From Haliclona indistincta (taxonomy: Eukaryota > Porifera > Demospongiae > Haplosclerida > Chalinidae), in assembly GCA_964017065.1 (NCBI GenBank), contig OZ024785.1:5060588-5124587 (forward strand): DNA of 64,000 nt, given 5' to 3'. Every line of letters begins with the position of its first letter. Position 1 is the first letter of the stretch. Made by a program: the position numbers and the translations under genes. Positions 1-11,871 of this stretch are shown here, in pieces. The notes beneath the pieces were generated by a model, which was not told the DNA's origin, made no database searches, and saw only the letters and a program-made list of their open reading frames with translations.

Positions 1-597
1 TTCTGCAACCCCGTATACAATGATATTAAATTTACGATTTTGATCTAAAACTTTGGTAGGGTTTGAGGTAGCTTGACGAACGATTAGCCTGAACAGCACT
101 AACATAGCTTGGAGTGAGAGTTGAATCATTATCGGTTATTGCAACTGGGCTCGGCGTAATGCTGGCTAGTTTATCAGAGAAACTATTCTTCAACATGTCA
201 ACCTCTTCTTTTAGTGCTGATATCTCTTTAGCCTGATTGAGTATGGTATTATTAAGGCTGTCAAGCACAGAGAAGACAGACTTAACACAAAAAGGACAGA
301 TAAGGGGAAATGTAGACGCCGTGGATGGTATAACACTGACACACTTACTATGACACCACATTTTGCAACGCTCACACGCGACCATAATATCTATGACGCG
401 ACCATGTGACCAGAGTCGACAGTTGAGGAGCAGACACAACGGACAGTTTCCACTACTTTCTTCTTGGCTGAACCAAGTTTCTTCTTCTTCAAATCTGAAG
501 CATCAACAGAAACCGACGCCGTGTCAACTTTCGGTGCTCCTCTACTAGAAGAGAGCCTTGGCGAAGAAATCGCTGCCATACTTGTGGGCGTGGTCAT
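1..597 (-). pseudogene. LINE ORF1-like fragment with PHD-type finger, frameshifted
   Basis: Reading leftward from an ATG at 597, a basic leader runs into a Cys/His cluster of PHD type (RCVCSS, then CERCKMWCHSKC, then CPFC), followed by a heptad-rich coiled coil around 170-260. The last residues before the window edge read RKFNIIVYGVAE, resembling the start of the nucleic-acid-binding part of LINE ORF1 proteins. The frame is broken twice: a 20-bp insertion near 385-405, in which ATGGTCGCGT is repeated, shifts the frame and gives a stop inside the PHD finger; a second shift lies near 30-45. PHD-bearing ORF1 proteins are known from CR1/L2-type LINEs (family knowledge). I infer a dead retrotransposon fragment, cut by the window edge. 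A decayed host PHD gene is less likely given the RKFNIIVYG motif. Confidence 0.6.
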
Positions 598-1120
598 TTG
601 TCGATTTGGCTATATGACACCTGAAACAGCTTACGATCACTAAACACAGTCATACTAATTATAGTTATGGGCTTACTTCGTCGTTGATGCGATCCCAGCG
701 AGCGTTGCAATTTAAGATCACATTTTGGTTGACCGATTATTGAGGGCGTTACCTGTAGGGTGAGAACTAGTTGCTGCAAGCTTGTACTCAGACAGTTGCT
801 GTCGCCCATTACTATGTTAATAGAGCACTGATGTAGGTATTCACTGAACATATTTGTTTTAAGTTTTAACTAATTGTCAGAGTGTTGACAGCGTTTGTCG
901 AAAAATGATTATAACCGTCCGATCATCGTCTAGTCCGATATTGTTCATTATGCAGGCCTTACTATTAAACGCAAAAACAACCAGTTTTTAAAATAGTGTA
1001 AATATGTACAGGGGAGGCCTGGCTTCACAGCTGCAAGAATAGGCGTTCGCTTCATCTCGCGAAAAAGTTGTGACGGCGTCCGATTATTCATGGTGTCCGT
1101 TAATCGATCACTTCCTCTAT
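598..1120. other. Non-coding stretch, nothing recognised
   Basis: No supported gene. Only short random reading frames occur. The right edge abuts a block conserved with the upstream regions of the zinc-finger genes, so this DNA probably replaced the rest of a further array unit. Confidence 0.4.
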
Positions 1121-1295
1121 GTCGTATGCGCGCGAAATTCAAGCATGCAATCTGTAGTGCTAGCGAACTATGTCATGGTAAGGGCCCTTGGCATGGTAAC
1201 TCTTTACCTTTCTTGGTATCGTCTATTTCTCACTAATAGTTTTTCAGTAAGATATTCTCCTGCGGATCTCACATGTAGTACAAAATCAAAACACA
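1121..1295 (-). repeat. Remnant of a further array unit (sequence upstream of a ZNF gene)
   Basis: From GTCGTATGCGCGCGAAATTC onward this stretch matches the sequence upstream of every ZNF gene in the array (about 9857, 16980, 22655, 30335 and 37972). The match breaks off at both ends: on the left at unrelated DNA, on the right at the fold-back element. It shows that the array once extended further left, and that the ZNF gene that belonged here is gone from the window. Confidence 0.75.
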
Positions 1296-2505
1296 AAAGT
1301 AAAGTAAAAAATTTTTAATAAAAAACTGAAAAGTGTAGGGATGACTCTTAAAAAAGGAAAGGAACAAGATGGGATGATGCTTGCAAAAGTAAAGGAACAA
1401 GATGGGATAATGCTTGCAAATGTAAAAGTCCCAAGTATCCCTACATCAGCGGCTTGCTGCGACGACGTGCAATTGACAAATGCGGAATCCTCTTCTTATA
1501 CCTTTTACAACACACAGATACCTCTAGTTATTTACAACTGTCAACTACTTCATCGGACTGCGTCCTCCAAACACAGCTACCTGCAGCTTATTTACAACTG
1601 TCAACTACTTCATCGGACTGCGTCCTCCTAAACACAGATACCTATTATTGGGGCGAGCCTGAGCGAGCCCCACATTGATTGGCACAATGGCCCACGCGGC
1701 GGGGAATGTATCTATCAATCTGTCACGGGGTAGCGTTTGTCGTTTTTAATGTTCCCGAGAAGTCGGAAACGCCCTTTTTAGCACGTGCGCACATTATAAT
1801 TGGCGCTTGGTTTCAAACAAGACTCAGGGACGACAACAACAGAGATCAGATACACATGAAAAGCAACAACTTTGATACAACAAGGCCGCTACCAGAAAGC
1901 CACCCGATCAACGTGAAAGCGGACTACTGGAGCGACAAAAAGAATATCAAAGGGCCTACCGGCGGAAAGCAGTAGCTGCAACAGAGCAAACAGTAACTTA
2001 GGTACGTCTAATGAGCTCGTGTGTGATAGCAGTAGAGCCTGCTGTGAGTGAGGAGACCGAGGAACCCTACTCATCACATCTTCCAGGTACATTGTTCCTA
2101 TGACGCCTAGGCAAGGAACACACTCAGCAAGAAATAGTTAGAGAAACTGCTGTACGAGATATCTTGTCTGGATTTCTTACACTAACAAGCTGCTAACAAG
2201 GCTAAATTATACATGTATCAATGCTCAGGCTCGCCCCTGCCATTCCATGAATGTACTAGTTATAGTTATTCACAACCGTCAATTACTTCATCGGACTGCG
2301 TCCTCCAAACACAGATTCACAACCGTCAATTACTCCATCGGACTGCGTCCTCCTTCAAGCCGCTGATGTAGGGATACTTGGGACTTTTACATTTGCCCAT
2401 CTTGTTCCTTTACTTTTGCAAGCATCATCCCATCTTGTTCCTTTCCTTTTTTAAGAGTCATCCCTACACTTTTCAGTTTTTTATTAAAAATTTTTTACTT
2501 TACTT
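1296..2505. mobile_element. Fold-back element with nested repeats
   Basis: The left arm (about 1296-1455) is the reverse complement of the right arm (about 2356-2505), apart from about 12 extra bases in the left arm. Each arm is itself bracketed by GTAGGGAT and its complement ATCCCTAC. Between the arms are four direct copies of a roughly 42-bp unit containing CTACTTCATCGGACTGCG (about 1529, 1589, 2270, 2317). An inner inverted pair, GGGGCGAGCCTGAGC at about 1650 and its complement at about 2227, brackets a further insert. No transposase is visible. I infer a non-autonomous element with a second element nested inside it. Confidence 0.75.
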
Positions 2506-3734
2506 GTTCCTGTTACTTTTTTGATCACTGTCAGTTTGAACTTATTAGTTGTATTCTATGTTAGATGTTATTTCATTCTTACAACTCTGTGAGCAGTATA
2601 TAGATACTAGTAAGGAGTGTGGTTTAAATGTTTAATATTACCAATCACAAGAATAATCATTTTATTGAAAGGTTTAAAATAGTTAAAGAGGTTGAGGACG
2701 CAGACAGCATAATGTCAAGTCCAGGTATGATTTGACAACATGATACTTGTTAGTATTGTAATGGATGAAGAAGAGACTAGCACTGACAATTCATCGATGC
2801 TGCGAGCCTAAATAGTAGGAGCACGCCTAGTAGAATCTTGTTGAGTCAATATCACACTCACAGAGGCTTCTAGTCCTTTGCAACTTACGCTGCGTGGTGT
2901 ACGAACCTTACTGTGCGTATATAGAATCTTGCTGCCGGTAAGCAGGCTGGACACTCACGTTGTTCACGTCTGTGTAAGTCAGCTTTAACCCGCCATCTGA
3001 AGCGTTAACGAACAGATCAGTGTTATTTAGGGTATAGTACTGGTTTAGACACATTTTCATACCTCTGGCTTGCGCGCTGAAGCGTCCAGAGCAGAGACAA
3101 AACGCAGTAGCGAGATAGCTGCATGCAAAACCGATGTGGGCGGAGTTAATGATAAGAAGCGACAAGAGGGTTAATTAATGAAGCCGCTACGGTCCAAAAA
3201 CCATGTTTTTCAAGGATTACTCGCTTCTGGTAGTGTTTGATGCCTATCTAAGAAGTAAGTGCACTAACCCTGATATATACACATGCGATGGTGCAGGTTT
3301 GGTAGTGATTCGTTCACTCATGACAGCGCTATGCTTGTCAAAGAAGAAGAAGAAGAAGAAAGATGAACAATTCGCGTGGGCGGCGATTTCAGTTTACCAC
3401 TTTAGAAACGTCTGCCAGCTTCGCCAAAGGTATTTTCTTGCTCAGAACAATCGCTTGATCAATCCTAGATGTCTAGAATCTCGAGAAACGCTATAACAGC
3501 GAAGATCTGCAAATGCTCTCTGTCTTGATTTTCGTCGTCAAACAAGCAGTCCCGGCGACTTTCATAGACGTCCTACAAGCGCTTACACTTCAGAGTCACT
3601 CAGAGATAGTTAACATGTAGTATAGATGTATAATAGTAGAGATATGTGCGAAAACTCATTTTCACACATGAGTAGCCGCGGCTTAATTCGTGGTCATCCC
3701 TACATATCATTGCCTATCGGCAATGATAATATCA
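2506..3734. other. Unassigned insert between the fold-back element and array unit 1
   Basis: No convincing gene. The stretch holds short frames, an AAG microsatellite at about 3342-3361, and near 3696 another ATCCCTACA motif like the fold-back arm ends. Aligned with other units, everything from 1296 to about 3734 is inserted DNA. Confidence 0.4.
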
Positions 3735-4444
3735 TACAAATCCGTTTGACATGATATATATTCTCATTTTTCATCATAATTGAATCTGTTCATTTAGAAC
3801 CAGATATTGTTTATCACGTACAGCATGACAGCTGTGAGATAGCCAACTCATTTTTTGTAGTTCTTCATTTGAGGGTTATTGGTCCCCACCACTGTGATCC
3901 AATACTAAGAGTAGATGGTTTCTAATGATAAATTGTTCCAGAGTTGGATAACAGAACAGAAGAAAGAATATTTATATTGATTAGTGTGAACAAAGGAATT
4001 TTAAATTGAAACACTAGATCCTTATTCTTGAAAGAGATAAAAGAGGAGTAAGATCAGGAGGAAAATAAACAATAATTATGGCGAAAAATTTTAAAGAGAG
4101 CGGTCACGGACTGGAAAGATCAACGGTCTTGAAGAGATTGTAGTTTAGACAGATCAAGAAGGTCTTCATCCGGCTAGTGTATTGTCTAGTCACTCCAGCT
4201 AGTGTCAGCTAGTCACTCCAGCTAGTGTAGTGTCTAGTCACTCCAGCTAGTGATTCCAATCCATAATATACGCTACTATCTTTATGCTGCTTGAACTATG
4301 ACATTGCATGAGCCACACCCAACGGTCAAATTCATGTGTTGGTATTTCCTTATTGATTATTAAAATTCATAAACACAATAACAATAATCATTATGTGAGA
4401 TACACTATCTGGGGACTATGTACCTAAACACTACACAAATCTGA
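3735..4444 (-). repeat. Array spacer downstream of EGF-1, with short minisatellite
   Basis: Repeated at about 10030-10711, 17150-17840, 22840-23284, 32232-32785 and 38150-38786. It includes a conserved block around GTTTATCACGTA and, at about 4170-4255, a small array of AGCTAGTGTAGTGTC/TAGTCACTCC units that is much expanded at 23285-23487. It lies between the EGF stop codon and the upstream region of the next ZNF gene. No coding potential was seen. Confidence 0.7.
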
Positions 4445-5830
4445 CTATACGGAAGACTTAGTGTTTCCTAGCTCCACTTTTTCTTCATCTTTTTCAACTT
4501 TAGGTTTGTCGTGTTCTTTTCTGTCTTTGCAGCACCTCCATATCATCAGCACAGGTACAAGTATCAAGAAGAATATCAATCCCTAAAGCTATCAAGAGCC
4601 ACTGCCACCATGTGAGAAACATAGCAGGAGTTATTGAAGCTGATAAAACGAAGAAAAAATGATTTCAATATTGGAGTGTGCTCTTAGTGCATTGCAAGTT
4701 GTCCTCCGAGTTGAATCCAATATTACACATATATCACATCCCTGTCTGGATTGAGAGCACAAGGCACAGTTCATCACACCACACTCTGTGCAGTCAGCTC
4801 CTCTCCAGGAGTTGACGCAAGTTCACGAGTATTCTTCACCATCACTTGAACATCTACCACCATTTTGGTATGGATTTGGTGAGCAAGGACTCCCTCTTGT
4901 AGCTAAAATACAAATTATTACTGAGTAAAATAATTATATAAAGTTAATTTTATACTCGCAGCAATTTTTGTCAGTGAACGGAGATACGCTTGAGCAGGTG
5001 TAGTCAGTTTTACCAGCACCGATATTACATGTTGCACCATTCTGACAGGGATAGCTAGTGACACAGATATGCACTGAAACACAGCAGGTTGAGATTTGTT
5101 CGTACCCAGCAATTGGACAAGGAAGATCGCATACTGAAAGAAAACAGAATAGCTGATGTTCAATAACATTTTATGCTCACTTTCGCAATTTTGTCCAGTG
5201 AAGTTTGCAGGACATGAGCAGGTGTAGTCAGTGTTGCTGTTAGTACCAATGTTACATGCTGCTCCATTCTGACATGGATTGCTTTTGAGACAGATATGCA
5301 CTGGATCACAGATGTCACAAGCTGGGTTCGCCTCCTGACCCAGCGGACAAGAGAGAACTCACTCTGAAAAATAGTTCCCACACAAGTGTTGGATCATCTA
5401 CAGTAATAAATTTGTCTGCTAGCTTATGGTCGCAAGTCTGTCCTGAGTAGTTGGGAGGACATGAGCAGGTGTAGTCATTGTTGGTGGTACCGATATTACA
5501 TATGCATGTTGCTCCATTCTGACAGGGATTGCTAGTGAGACAAATGTGTACTGGATTGCACATAGTGCAACCTGAATAGCCTCCTCACCCGGAGAACATG
5601 AAAGAACACAATCTATAACAGATATGTCATTAATTTTATTCTCGTACCTGTGCAATTATCCCCACCATAATTACCGGGACATGAGCAAGTGTAGTCAGTG
5701 TTGCTGTTAGTACCAATCACACATGTTGCTCCATTCTGACAGGGATTGCTGGTGACACAGATATGCACTGGAACACAGCTGGTGCAAGCTGTGTTTGGTT
5801 CATGACCCATTGCACATGGGAATGCACACG
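4445..5830 (-). pseudogene. EGF-1: 5'-truncated, decayed EGF/TM gene
   Basis: Five EGF-cassette exons (about 5646-5830, 5440-5600, 5185-5365, 4962-5125, 4700-4900) and one TM/tail exon (4445-4640) match exons 3-8 of the intact gene at 38787-40976; the exons for the signal peptide and N-terminal module are absent. Lesions seen: a 1-nt loss in the second cassette (GAGGCTATTC for GAGGCTAATTC); its splice donor changed from GT to AT; a TGT-to-TGA stop at the first Cys of the third cassette; a second TGA in the last cassette (TACTCGTGA); 2 extra nt in that exon's Cys run; and a 5-nt loss in the TM exon. With no start and many lesions, it cannot make the family protein. Confidence 0.85.
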
Positions 5831-6124
5831 CTATAATTAGAAATTTTATAGCAATAATAATATAGCAACATAAAATATTATGTGGTGAGAGACAGATGTC
5901 TTTTGATTATTTTTCACCAATGCAAGTCGCAAACATAAGGCTCAAACAAATTTCATACTGTAGCTACATGTATAATGACAGGTCATGTTGCTATTGTAAT
6001 GATGGTTTATGCAAAAGAATAATTATTGATAGATCATAATAATTATTGTGTGAATAACAAAGTGTGATACACCACTGCACCCTATAGCTAAGTAGTTGAT
6101 CCACTCAATGAAGAGCTCATTAGA

Positions 6125-9100
6125 TCAATGCATTTTCCGCTTGTGTCTATTACAAGATGAACGCAAGGTGAAGCACTGACCACATTCCTCACACGAGTAT
6201 GGTTTCTCTCCAGTGTGAGTTCGGATGTGACGATGCAAAAGCGCATCACTATGTTTGGTAGAGTATGGACAATGAGGGCACTGGTGTACCATAGCTTGAT
6301 CATTTGAATGCTTTGTACTTAAATGGCGAGAGAGAGTAGCTGACTGAGCAAAGCATTGCCCACATTCCTCACACGTGTAAGGTTTCTCTCCAGTGTGAGT
6401 ACGGATGTGATTTCGCAAATCGGTAGCACTATGTTTGGTAGAGTATGGACAATGAGGGCACTGATGTACCTTAGCTTGATTAGTTGAATGCTTAGTACGC
6501 ATATGGCGAGAGAGACTATCTGACCGAGTAAAGCTCTGACCACATTCCTCACACGAGTATGGTTTCTCTCCAGTGTGAGTATGGATATGGTTTTTCAAAT
6601 GGTGAGATTCCTTGGCTACGTATGGACAGTGAGGGCACTGGTATGACTTATTTAGACAAGGACGAGACGAACTTGATTTCGGACGTTTTGAAATTTTCGT
6701 AGTGTACATGTAGGCTTGACTACTCAGTGCAGTACTGTGGTCTGAGATCACATCCTGTTCTACGGCCTGCAAAGCAAAACATGATTTTATGAGAAAAGTA
6801 ATCAATGCACTGCATATGCAAGCTGACCTCCACTTCACAATGTTGATCACTATCTTCATCATTTGTCACATCTTGTTCTACATTATCTGACATATCTTGG
6901 TCTTCTCCTGTCACTTTGTCCTCTTCAATCACCACCTCATGACTCATAGCCACACTCACATCACCGGCTCCACTACAACTAGTCTATTAGATAATACAAA
7001 GGCCTCACAATCACACTATAAACATGTACTTACAGGAAAGTGAGGGCACTGGTATTTCTCATCATTATTTTGCTGATACTCATGATCATCGGAGAACGCT
7101 TTGCAATAGGCCTGTTTAGCGTTCTGCATACGACGATCTAAGCAGTGCAAAATATTTAAAGTCGAAAGTGTAAATCCATTTGTTGACTCACAAACAGTCT
7201 CTACTGTGACCAGTTCAATGAGAGGGTTGAGTGAGTGTATCTGATCACTGACGACTGATAGCTCTTCAAATAGCTCACCCAGTCTCTGATAATAGAGAGA
7301 GGCAGTGCAGCAGACAGGGTGAGTAGGGTTGGTACCTTATCATGACTCTCACTGCTTTCCTCATCTCTCATCATGTGTATGCATACACACGTTACAATGG
7401 AGTATCGTAGCTGTAGCAAGTACTGTAGCTTCACATCACTCCACTCCTGTTGCTGCTCCTCAAGGCCACGGCTCTTCTTGTTGACTGCATCCTCTGTGAC
7501 CATCTGTATACACTCTGAACAGACCATCACAGTACATGCTAGTACAGTGTCTCAGCTAGCCACACCTTCCATAGTGTCCAAGATACTGATGGCTGCCTCT
7601 AAGTGTGTGTCCTGGTCTGCAGTATTGAGCTCTGAGAACACATCATAGTACTTCTTTGTGAGAGAGTCAACTATTGGCATGCCACACCCACTCACTCACC
7701 ATGCCTATTGTCTCGATCCATTGTTCTTCATGATTGATCAATGATGACAGTGTCCTCCATCGATCCTCTAACTCCTTCAACTCTAACCTGGCCTTTGTCA
7801 ATGTTTCTCTCACTTCTGTTTCCTCTACTCGTTGCTCTATCACACTGTTCTCCAGATGCCATATCCTCTCACTCAGCTGTTCTTGTCTCTCAAGGTTAGT
7901 GAACCTCTTTGTCTTCAGTTCAGTCATTGTTGCTGTGAACTCCACATCATCTAGTTCACTCTTGAGTTTCTCTGTGTGAGTACATTCAAGGGCGTATAGA
8001 GAAAGAGGGCATGCAACCGTCAATCACTCCCGTAGGATAGCGAAATATTAATTGTTACTAAAATTAGAAGTTACGCCCATCAATTACTGACGTAGAAAAA
8101 AGTAGGCGGTAACAAATGACGCATAAATATAATATTATTATCAGATCTATGAACCAGTCAACCAGCCTACCTACGCCGCGCCTAGGCAACGTGTCCCGCG
8201 ATCTCAGGCACAGCTAGCGACGCATACCAGTCCGCCGGTGTTCTCCTGGCGCCTTTGCCGTCTACGTGTTTGAAAAGTGCAATGGCCTCCAGCTTGAAGA
8301 ATGCGTGACTAGTGTGCCTTCCCTCGCGCATTTAGCAACAAGCAATCGTCTAGCGGTTACAGACAAGGAGACAAGGGCGAGCAGCTACTACTGTCACTAC
8401 GTCGCCGTTTAGATACAGGTGTACCAATTTCTGCACTCTCCGCATACGCTCTGACGTATGCACTGTATACTAAAAGTATACGGAGTATAATTGATGTTTA
8501 TTTTTAGTAACAATTAATATTTCGCTATCCTACAGAGTGATTGACGGTTGCATGCCCTCTTTCTCTATACGCCCTTGGTACATTAGTACATCAGTATATT
8601 GTGTGACGTGTGTCTCTTACTGATCTTGTCTGCAATACTCTCATACACAGCTCTCTCCTGCTCCACAATCTCTTTCTCCTTCTCCACTAGCTTCAATGCT
8701 TCAACACGTTGCTTCTCTAGTTCCTCAAGAGTCACTTTATCCTCTTCCTCCTGCTCTCTCCTCTTCACCAGCTCACAGTTCCTCACAGCTTCTTCAACAG
8801 CCTCCTCTGTAAGTAGATAATGGTTGTTTACTTTAATAGCAATAAAAAAATCTAGACTTGACAACAAATTTTTAACAAGTTGTAACAAGCATCAAACATT
8901 TTTTATGTCTACCTGAGCATTGTTCACATTTCTCCAACTCCTCTCTCCTATCTTCATCTCCCTCCACTAAACTATTCAAGTAGCTCTTGTAAGCTCTGCC
9001 ATACCCGTCTAGTGCTGGTGTTTGTGGGACCAGTCGTCCATAGTTGTAAGCAAGGTCAAGATGGTTGAGTACTTTAGTGGGTGTAACCGTAGGGAGATTT

Positions 9101-9636
9101 TGAATGTGAGCTAGTGATAGGATCTTGTCAATCTTGTCTAGCAGTTGGTGAGGGATGGCTGAAGAGGAGATAGTTTGAGTTGTATTACCATACTATAACC
9201 AGCTAGCTTGCTAACCATCGCCACGTGTAGCTGATGACATCACTGTTTCTGCTACATAGCGGCGTCTAGCGGACAGATCGTTCACTATACGAGGAAGACA
9301 ACGTTACTAACAAGAGTTCAATGGAACTCATACCCTGTGCACTATGCAAATGTGCAGAAATACTACCCGTATTGACTTCGGTGTGAACTATTAGAGTTCA
9401 GTAAACACATACCATGCAGCAGGCGTTTAATTGCAGAACGTGTTCGCTCAGTCTCACAATTGTGGCCCAACCAAATACCGTAATGTTCTAATCGGCGATG
9501 TTGCTAATACGAATACATGGCCATAGCACGCGACAGGAGACATTCTCGACTTCGCAGGCGTCTTTCAAAGAATAAATATTCAATAAACAATCTGTTGAAA
9601 GCTATTCTATAATCTTAGAGCAGAAAACAGTCGCGT

Positions 9637-9675
<39 letters not shown>

Positions 9676-9809
9676 ACTGTAAACATACATACATACAAAG
9701 CCAAACGCTTAACCCTCCGGCGCCTACGCGCCCAGGGTAACTATACACACGAGACAGACTTACCAGATCTGCTCAACAGCTCGGTACTGCAGCAACTTGT
9801 GAAAGACAT
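6125..9809 (-). CDS. ZNF-1: coiled-coil C2H2 zinc-finger protein, 6 fingers
   Basis: Ten exons, all in phase: 9764-9809, 8913-9158, 8621-8806, 7700-7971, 7566-7653, 7336-7538, 7192-7285, 7034-7137, 6828-6983, 6125-6766 (2037 nt, 678 residues). The start MSFTSCCSTELL is chosen because its donor joins exon 2 in frame; exon phases agree throughout. Order: a short N-terminal domain ending CEQCS that I do not recognise; about 150 residues of charged coiled coil (exons 3-4); Cys-containing exons 5-6 (VCSECIQMV); an acidic exon 9; then six C2H2 fingers in exon 10. The fingers alternate between type A (CPHCPYSTKHS) and type B (CEECG), with TGEKP linkers inside each A-B pair. A nuclear DNA-binding role is inferred from the fingers. 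No KRAB, SCAN or BTB domain is visible. Intron 3 holds a MITE and intron 1 a second insertion. Confidence 0.85.
7987..8577. mobile_element. MITE in ZNF-1 intron 3, hAT-like
   Basis: 591 bp with terminal inverted repeats of about 75 bp: CAAGGGCGTATAGAGAAAG at the left, its complement ending CGCCCTTG at the right. It is flanked by GTACATT on both sides; the other ZNF copies have a single GTACATT at this place. No coding sequence. The TIR start and 7-8 bp duplication suggest hAT (inference). It enlarges a roughly 60-bp intron without touching splice sites. Confidence 0.8.
9320..9740. repeat. Insertion in ZNF-1 intron 1 with a CA microsatellite
   Basis: In the other four ZNF copies the sequence runs directly from AACGTTACTA to CTATACACGAGAC; here about 420 bp are inserted between them. 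It carries a CA repeat at about 9643-9673 and CATA repeats just after. No terminal repeats or coding sequence were recognised. Confidence 0.6.
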
Positions 9810-10029
9810 AGCCTCGAGGCTCGAACACGCGTCACGTAAACTAAAAAGTGGGTGTGTCGTATGCGCGCGAAATTCAAGCATGCAATGAGTGGTCGTAGTG
9901 CTAGCGAGCTGTGTCATGGTAAGGCATGGTAACCCTTTACCTTTCCTGGTATCGTCTATTTCTCACTAATAGTTTTTCAGTAAGATATTCTCCTGCGGAC
10001 CTCACATGTAGTACTAAATCAAAACACAC
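9810..10029 (-). promoter_or_regulatory. Conserved block upstream of ZNF exon 1
   Basis: Directly upstream of the ZNF start, all copies keep ACGCGTCACGTAAACTGAAA, the block TATGCGCGCGAAATTCAA, and about 150 further bases. The conservation over non-coding sequence and its position suggest the shared promoter (inference). It may equally reflect recent duplication. No TATA box was noticed. Confidence 0.4.
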
Positions 10030-11871
10030 TATCATACAAATTCGTTTGACATTATTCTCATTTTTCATCATAATAGAATCTGTTCATTTAGAATTAGTTA
10101 TTGTTTATCACGTATAGCATGGCAGCTGTGAGATAGCCAACTCATTTTTTTGTAGTTCTTCATTTGAGGGTTGATGGTCTCCACTGCTGTGATCCAATAC
10201 GACAAAGAGTAGATAGTTGTTTAAATAAAGTAAGGTTAGTACAATTGATGGTTTCTAATGGTAAATTGTTCCAGAGTTGGGTAACAGAACAGAAGAAGGA
10301 ATGGTTATATTAATTAGTTTGAGCAATAGGAACTTTAAATTGAAACACTTCATCTTAATCTTGAAAGAGATATAAGAAGAGAAAGAAGATCAGGAGGAAA
10401 ATAAACATAATTTTAAAGAGAGTGGTCAGGGACTGGAAAGATCGACGGTCTTGAAGAGATTGTAGCTTAGACAGATCAAGAAGGTTTCATCCGGCTAGTA
10501 TAGTGTCTAGTCACTCCAGCTAGTGATTCCAATCCATAATATACGCTACTATCTTTATGCTGCTTGAACATTGCATGAGCCACACCCAACAGTCAAATTC
10601 ATGTGTTGGTATTTCCTTATTGATTATTAAAATTCATAAACACGATAACAATAATCATTATGTGAGATACACTATCTGGGGACTATGTACCTAAACACTA
10701 CACAGATCTGACTATACTTCAGTGTTTTGCAGTTTCAATTCATCTTCCTCTTGAACTTTAGGTTTGTTGTCTTCTTTCTTGTCTTTGCGGCACCTCCATA
10801 TCATCAGCACAGGTACAAGTACCAAGAAGAATATGAAGAAGACAATCCCTAAAGCTATCAAGAGCCACTGCCACCACGTGAGAATTATAGCAGGAGTTAT
10901 TGAAGCTGATAAAACGAAGAAAAAATGATTTCAATATTGGAGTGTGCTCTTACTGCATTGCAAGTTGTCCTCCGAGTTGAATCCAATATTACACATATAT
11001 CACATCCCAGTCTGGATTGAGAGCACGAGGCACAGTTCACCACACCACACTCTGTGCAGTCAGCTCCTCTCCAGGAGTTGACACAAGTACACGAGTATTC
11101 TTCACCATCACTCGAACATCTACCACCATTTTGACATGGGTTTGGTGAGCAAGGACTCCCTCTTGTAGCTAAAATACTGAGTAAAATAATTATATAAAGT
11201 TAATTTTATACTCACAGCAATTTTTTTCAGTGAATGGAGATATGCTTGAGCAGGTGTAGCCAGTGTTGCTAGTACCGATATTACATGTTGCTCCATTCTG
11301 ACAGGGATTGCTGGTGACACAGATATGCACTGGAACACATACGCCAGTGCAGGTTGAGATCTGTTCGTTCCCAGCCATTGGACAAGGAAGATCGCATACT
11401 GAAAGAAAACAGAATAGCTGATGTTAAATAACATTTTATGCTCACTTTTGAAATCTTGTCCAGTGAAGTTTGCAAGACATGAGCAGGTGTAGTTAGTGTT
11501 GCTGTTAGTACTAAAATTACATGTTGCTCCATTCTGACAGGGATTGCTAGTGAGACAGATATGCACTGGATCACAGATGTCACAAGCTGGGTTCGTCTCC
11601 TGACCCAGTGGACAAGAGAGAACTCACTCTGAAAAATAGTTCCCACACAAGTGCTAGATCATCTACAGTAATTAATTTGTCTGCTAGCTTACGATTACAA
11701 GTCTGTCCTGAGTAGTTGGGAGGACAAGAGCAGGTGTAGTCATTGTTGGTGGTACCGATATTACATGTTGCTCCATTCTGACAGGGATTGCTAGTTAGAC
11801 AAATATGTACTGGATCGCACATAGTGCAGCCTCCTCACCCAGAGAACATGAAAGAACACAATCTATAACAG

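Noticed and set aside
4170..4255. CRISPR-like array of short repeats
   Set aside because: Repeats are contiguous minisatellite units without unique spacers, in an animal genome.
7373..7648. Plus-strand frames repeated in every unit (start MCMHTHVTMEYRS)
   Set aside because: These are antisense shadows of ZNF exons 5-6; they cross introns and show no splice logic of their own.
8620..9232. Alternative ZNF start MVSKLA in a separate exon just upstream of exon 2
   Set aside because: It is possible (a 41-nt intron with GT-AG exists in some copies), but the exon 46 nt long with MSFTSCCSTELL is conserved in all five copies and joins exon 2 in phase, so it was preferred.
4445..9809. ZNF and downstream EGF exons forming one fused gene
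   Set aside because: Each ZNF finger exon ends in its own stop codon, with no splice donor before it that would lead in frame to the EGF exons.
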